Shown piece by piece: positions 62,294-64,000 of a stretch of 64,000 nucleotides of DNA; the stretch's first letter is position 1, and every line of letters starts with the position of its first letter. Location of the stretch: the NCBI GenBank assembly GCA_947474855.1, contig CANJKV010000007.1, positions 1-64,000 of the forward strand, written 5' to 3'. The position numbers were made by a program, and so were the translations under genes. Origin of the DNA: Aurantimonadaceae bacterium (GTDB lineage Bacteria > Pseudomonadota > Alphaproteobacteria > Rhizobiales > Rhizobiaceae). The notes beneath the pieces are model-generated. The model was given only the letters and a program-made list of their open reading frames with translations. It was not told where the DNA came from and ran no database searches.

Positions 62294-63775
62294 ATGAACG
62301 TCATCTCACCCCGGCCCGTCGCGGCCCATCCGGCCGACCTCGACTGCGCGCAGTTCGCCAAGGGCCTCTTTATCGGCGGGGAATGGCGGCAAACGGCCGC
62401 CCGCATCGCCGTGGTGGATCCGTCCACCGAGCGCGTGCTCGCCGAGGTCGCCGACGCGAGCGTCGAGGACGCCCTCGCCGCGGTCGAGGCCGCCGAGCGG
62501 GCGGCGCCCGCCTGGCGCGCCAAGCCGCCGCGCGAGCGCTCCGAGATCCTGCGCCGCTGCTTCGAGCTGATGGTGGAACGGGCCGACATGCTCGCCGCGC
62601 TGATCTCGCTCGAGAACGGCAAGGCGCTGAGCGACGCGAAGGGAGAGGTCGCCTACGCGGCCGAGTTCTTCCGCTGGAACGCGGAGGAAGCGGTGCGCAT
62701 CGCCGGCGATCTGGGCACCGCGCCGTCCGGCGCCAACCGCATCCTCGTGGATTACGCGCCGATGGGCATCGCGGTGCTCGTGACGCCGTGGAACTTTCCC
62801 GCCGCCATGGCGACCCGCAAGATCGCACCCGCGCTCGCCGCCGGCTGCACGGTCGTCCTGAAGCCGGCGAGCGAAACGCCGCTGACCGCCTACGCGCTCG
62901 CGGATCTTTACCGGGAGGCGGGCGTGCCCGACGGGGTCGTCAACGTCGTCACGACCTCCGCGCCCGGTCCCGTCACGGCCGCGATGCTGGACGACCCGCG
63001 GGTGCGCAAGCTGTCCTTCACCGGCTCCACCGGCGTCGGCCGCCTCCTTCTGGCGCAGGCCGCCCGAAGCGTCGTCAGTTGCGCCATGGAGCTCGGCGGC
63101 AACGCGCCCTTCATCGTCTTCGACGACGCGGATCTCGAGGCGGCGCTCGACGGCGCGATGGTCGCCAAGATGCGCAATGCCGGCGAGGCCTGCACGGCCG
63201 CCAACCGCTTCTACGTCCAGAGCGGCATCTACGACCGTTTCGCCGCCGGCCTCGTCGCGCGCATGGCGGCCCTTCGGGTCGGCCCCGGCATCGATCCCGC
63301 CACGCAGTGCGGGCCGATGATCACGAGGAAGGCGGTGGAGAAGATCGGGCGCCTGGTCGCCGATGCGACGGATCGCGGCGCGAGCGTCCTTCACGGCGGA
63401 ACGGTGCCGGCAGGCGAGGGCTACTTCTATCCGCCGACCGTTCTCGGCGACGTTTCGGCGGACGCCATGCTGATGCACGAGGAGATCTTCGGGCCCGTGG
63501 CCGCGCTCTGCCGCTTCGAAACGGAGGACGAGGCGATCCGGGTCGCCAACGACACGGAATACGGCTTGGCGAGCTACATCTACACGCGCGATCTCAAGCG
63601 CGGCCTGGGCGTCGCCGCCCGGATCGAGTCCGGCATGATCGCGATCAACCGCGGCCTCGTTTCCGATCCCGCCGCGCCCTTCGGCGGCGTCAAGCAGAGC
63701 GGGCTGGGCCGGGAGGGCGGGCATCACGGCGTCCTCGACTACCTCGAGCCCAAGTATATCGCCGTGTCCTTCTGA
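62294..63775 (+). CDS. NAD(P)-dependent aldehyde dehydrogenase, succinate-semialdehyde dehydrogenase-like
   Basis: 493 residues from the ATG at 62294 with AAGGA upstream; the track's 804-aa ORF begins out of frame in the Fe-ADH gene. [22 protein letters not shown], the cofactor [12 protein letters not shown], the general-base Glu in MELGGNAPF (about 269) and the nucleophile Cys in [12 protein letters not shown] (about 303) are present. GabD/SSADH-like overall. It oxidises the aldehyde made by the preceding Fe-ADH to an acid. Confidence 0.92.
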   Translation: MNVISPRPVAAHPADLDCAQFAKGLFIGGEWRQTAARIAVVDPSTERVLAEVADASVEDALAAVEAAERAAPAWRAKPPRERSEILRRCFELMVERADMLAALISLENGKALSDAKGEVAYAAEFFRWNAEEAVRIAGDLGTAPSGANRILVDYAPMGIAVLVTPWNFPAAMATRKIAPALAAGCTVVLKPASETPLTAYALADLYREAGVPDGVVNVVTTSAPGPVTAAMLDDPRVRKLSFTGSTGVGRLLLAQAARSVVSCAMELGGNAPFIVFDDADLEAALDGAMVAKMRNAGEACTAANRFYVQSGIYDRFAAGLVARMAALRVGPGIDPATQCGPMITRKAVEKIGRLVADATDRGASVLHGGTVPAGEGYFYPPTVLGDVSADAMLMHEEIFGPVAALCRFETEDEAIRVANDTEYGLASYIYTRDLKRGLGVAARIESGMIAINRGLVSDPAAPFGGVKQSGLGREGGHHGVLDYLEPKYIAVSF

Positions 63776-63780
63776 TCGCC

Positions 63781-64000
63781 ATGGCGGGGGATCCGTTCCG
63801 CACGCGAGACCACGTTTCGAACTTCGACGACCTCGTCCGGGACTATGCGGAGCGGAGCGCGGCGACCCGCGCGCGCCACCGCTGCATCCCGGACGTCGCC
63901 TACGGCCCCGGGCCGGACGAGACGCTGGACCTCTTCCTGCCGCCCGAGCCGGACGGCCCCGCTCCGGTCCACGTCTTCGTCCATGGCGGCTACTGGCGGA
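63781..64000 (+). CDS. Alpha/beta hydrolase (3' end off window)
   Basis: The first 73 codons only. MAGDPFRTRDHVSNFDDLV starts five bases after the aldehyde dehydrogenase stop. ETLDLFLPP and the oxyanion-hole motif HVFVHGGYWR are typical of the esterase/arylformamidase-type alpha/beta hydrolases; the catalytic triad lies beyond the edge. Probably part of the same oxidation operon, hydrolysing an ester or lactone intermediate. Confidence 0.75.
   Translation, partial: MAGDPFRTRDHVSNFDDLVRDYAERSAATRARHRCIPDVAYGPGPDETLDLFLPPEPDGPAPVHVFVHGGYWR

Noticed and set aside
1-64000. CRISPR array, rRNA operon or replication origin
   Set aside because: No regularly spaced repeats, rRNA sequence or iteron cluster was seen on reading through the window.

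Overview
The window is GC-rich, densely packed chromosomal DNA from an alphaproteobacterium, most likely of the order Hyphomicrobiales (Rhizobiales). The pointers are the GC content, many ATGA/GTGA stop-start overlaps, an alphaproteobacterial GTTC-N7-GTTC LexA box, an NDUFA9-like protein, a Uma2 nuclease, a DnaE2 remnant and very many ABC importers. The genus cannot be fixed from the sequence alone. Most of the long ORFs in the track are antisense or out-of-frame shadows.

Layout. 1-5524: a radical-SAM DNA repair/modification protein running off the left edge, with an SOS-type box at its promoter; a Uma2 nuclease; and a large hybrid histidine kinase with a co-transcribed single-domain response regulator. 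5720-12213: an M19 dipeptidase and a complete dipeptide/oligopeptide ABC importer. 12203-13995 (minus): a TauE/SafE permease and an NDUFA9-like NAD(P)-binding protein. 14248-17313: tRNA-Leu(CAG) with its promoter, a tyrosine recombinase beside it, and a decayed region where 5'-truncated remnants of an ADP-ribosylglycohydrolase and a possible ThiF/E1-like protein meet head to head. 17314-19767: an SDR, a tautomerase and an AraC regulator. 20012-30130: a divergent sugar locus with a class II aldolase, two FGGY kinases, a HAD phosphatase, a DeoR regulator, an RbsABC-type importer and a ketose 3-epimerase-like protein. 30131-31005: non-coding debris with a frameshifted dnaE2 tail and a nested inverted repeat.

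31006-49393 is the most interesting part. It is an island with a BtpA/SgcQ protein, a DeoR repressor, two SIS-domain proteins each followed by a PfkB kinase, two amidohydrolases (one without the usual HxH metal motif), a second peptide-type ABC importer, two PuuE-like deacetylases, an Asp/Glu/hydantoin racemase, and a signal-less orphan solute-binding protein inserted antisense with its ATG overlapping the ATG of the neighbouring amidohydrolase. SIS plus PfkB is the signature of Amadori-compound (fructosamine-type) catabolism, while amidohydrolase plus racemase plus PuuE-like deacetylase is the signature of cyclic ureide/hydantoin catabolism. Together they suggest an undescribed route for glycated or N-glycosylated cyclic amides. 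That reading is inference.

49742-54663: a DMT exporter, a FecCD-type iron/siderophore importer and a divergent methyltransferase. 55013-64000: a DJ-1/PfpI protein and a second RbsABC importer under a GntR regulator, divergent from an oxidation operon (Ldh2-type dehydrogenase, Fe-type alcohol dehydrogenase, aldehyde dehydrogenase, alpha/beta hydrolase cut by the right edge). A candidate GntR operator lies in the divergent promoter. Overall the window is a scavenging region: five ABC importers, each with local enzymes and a local regulator.
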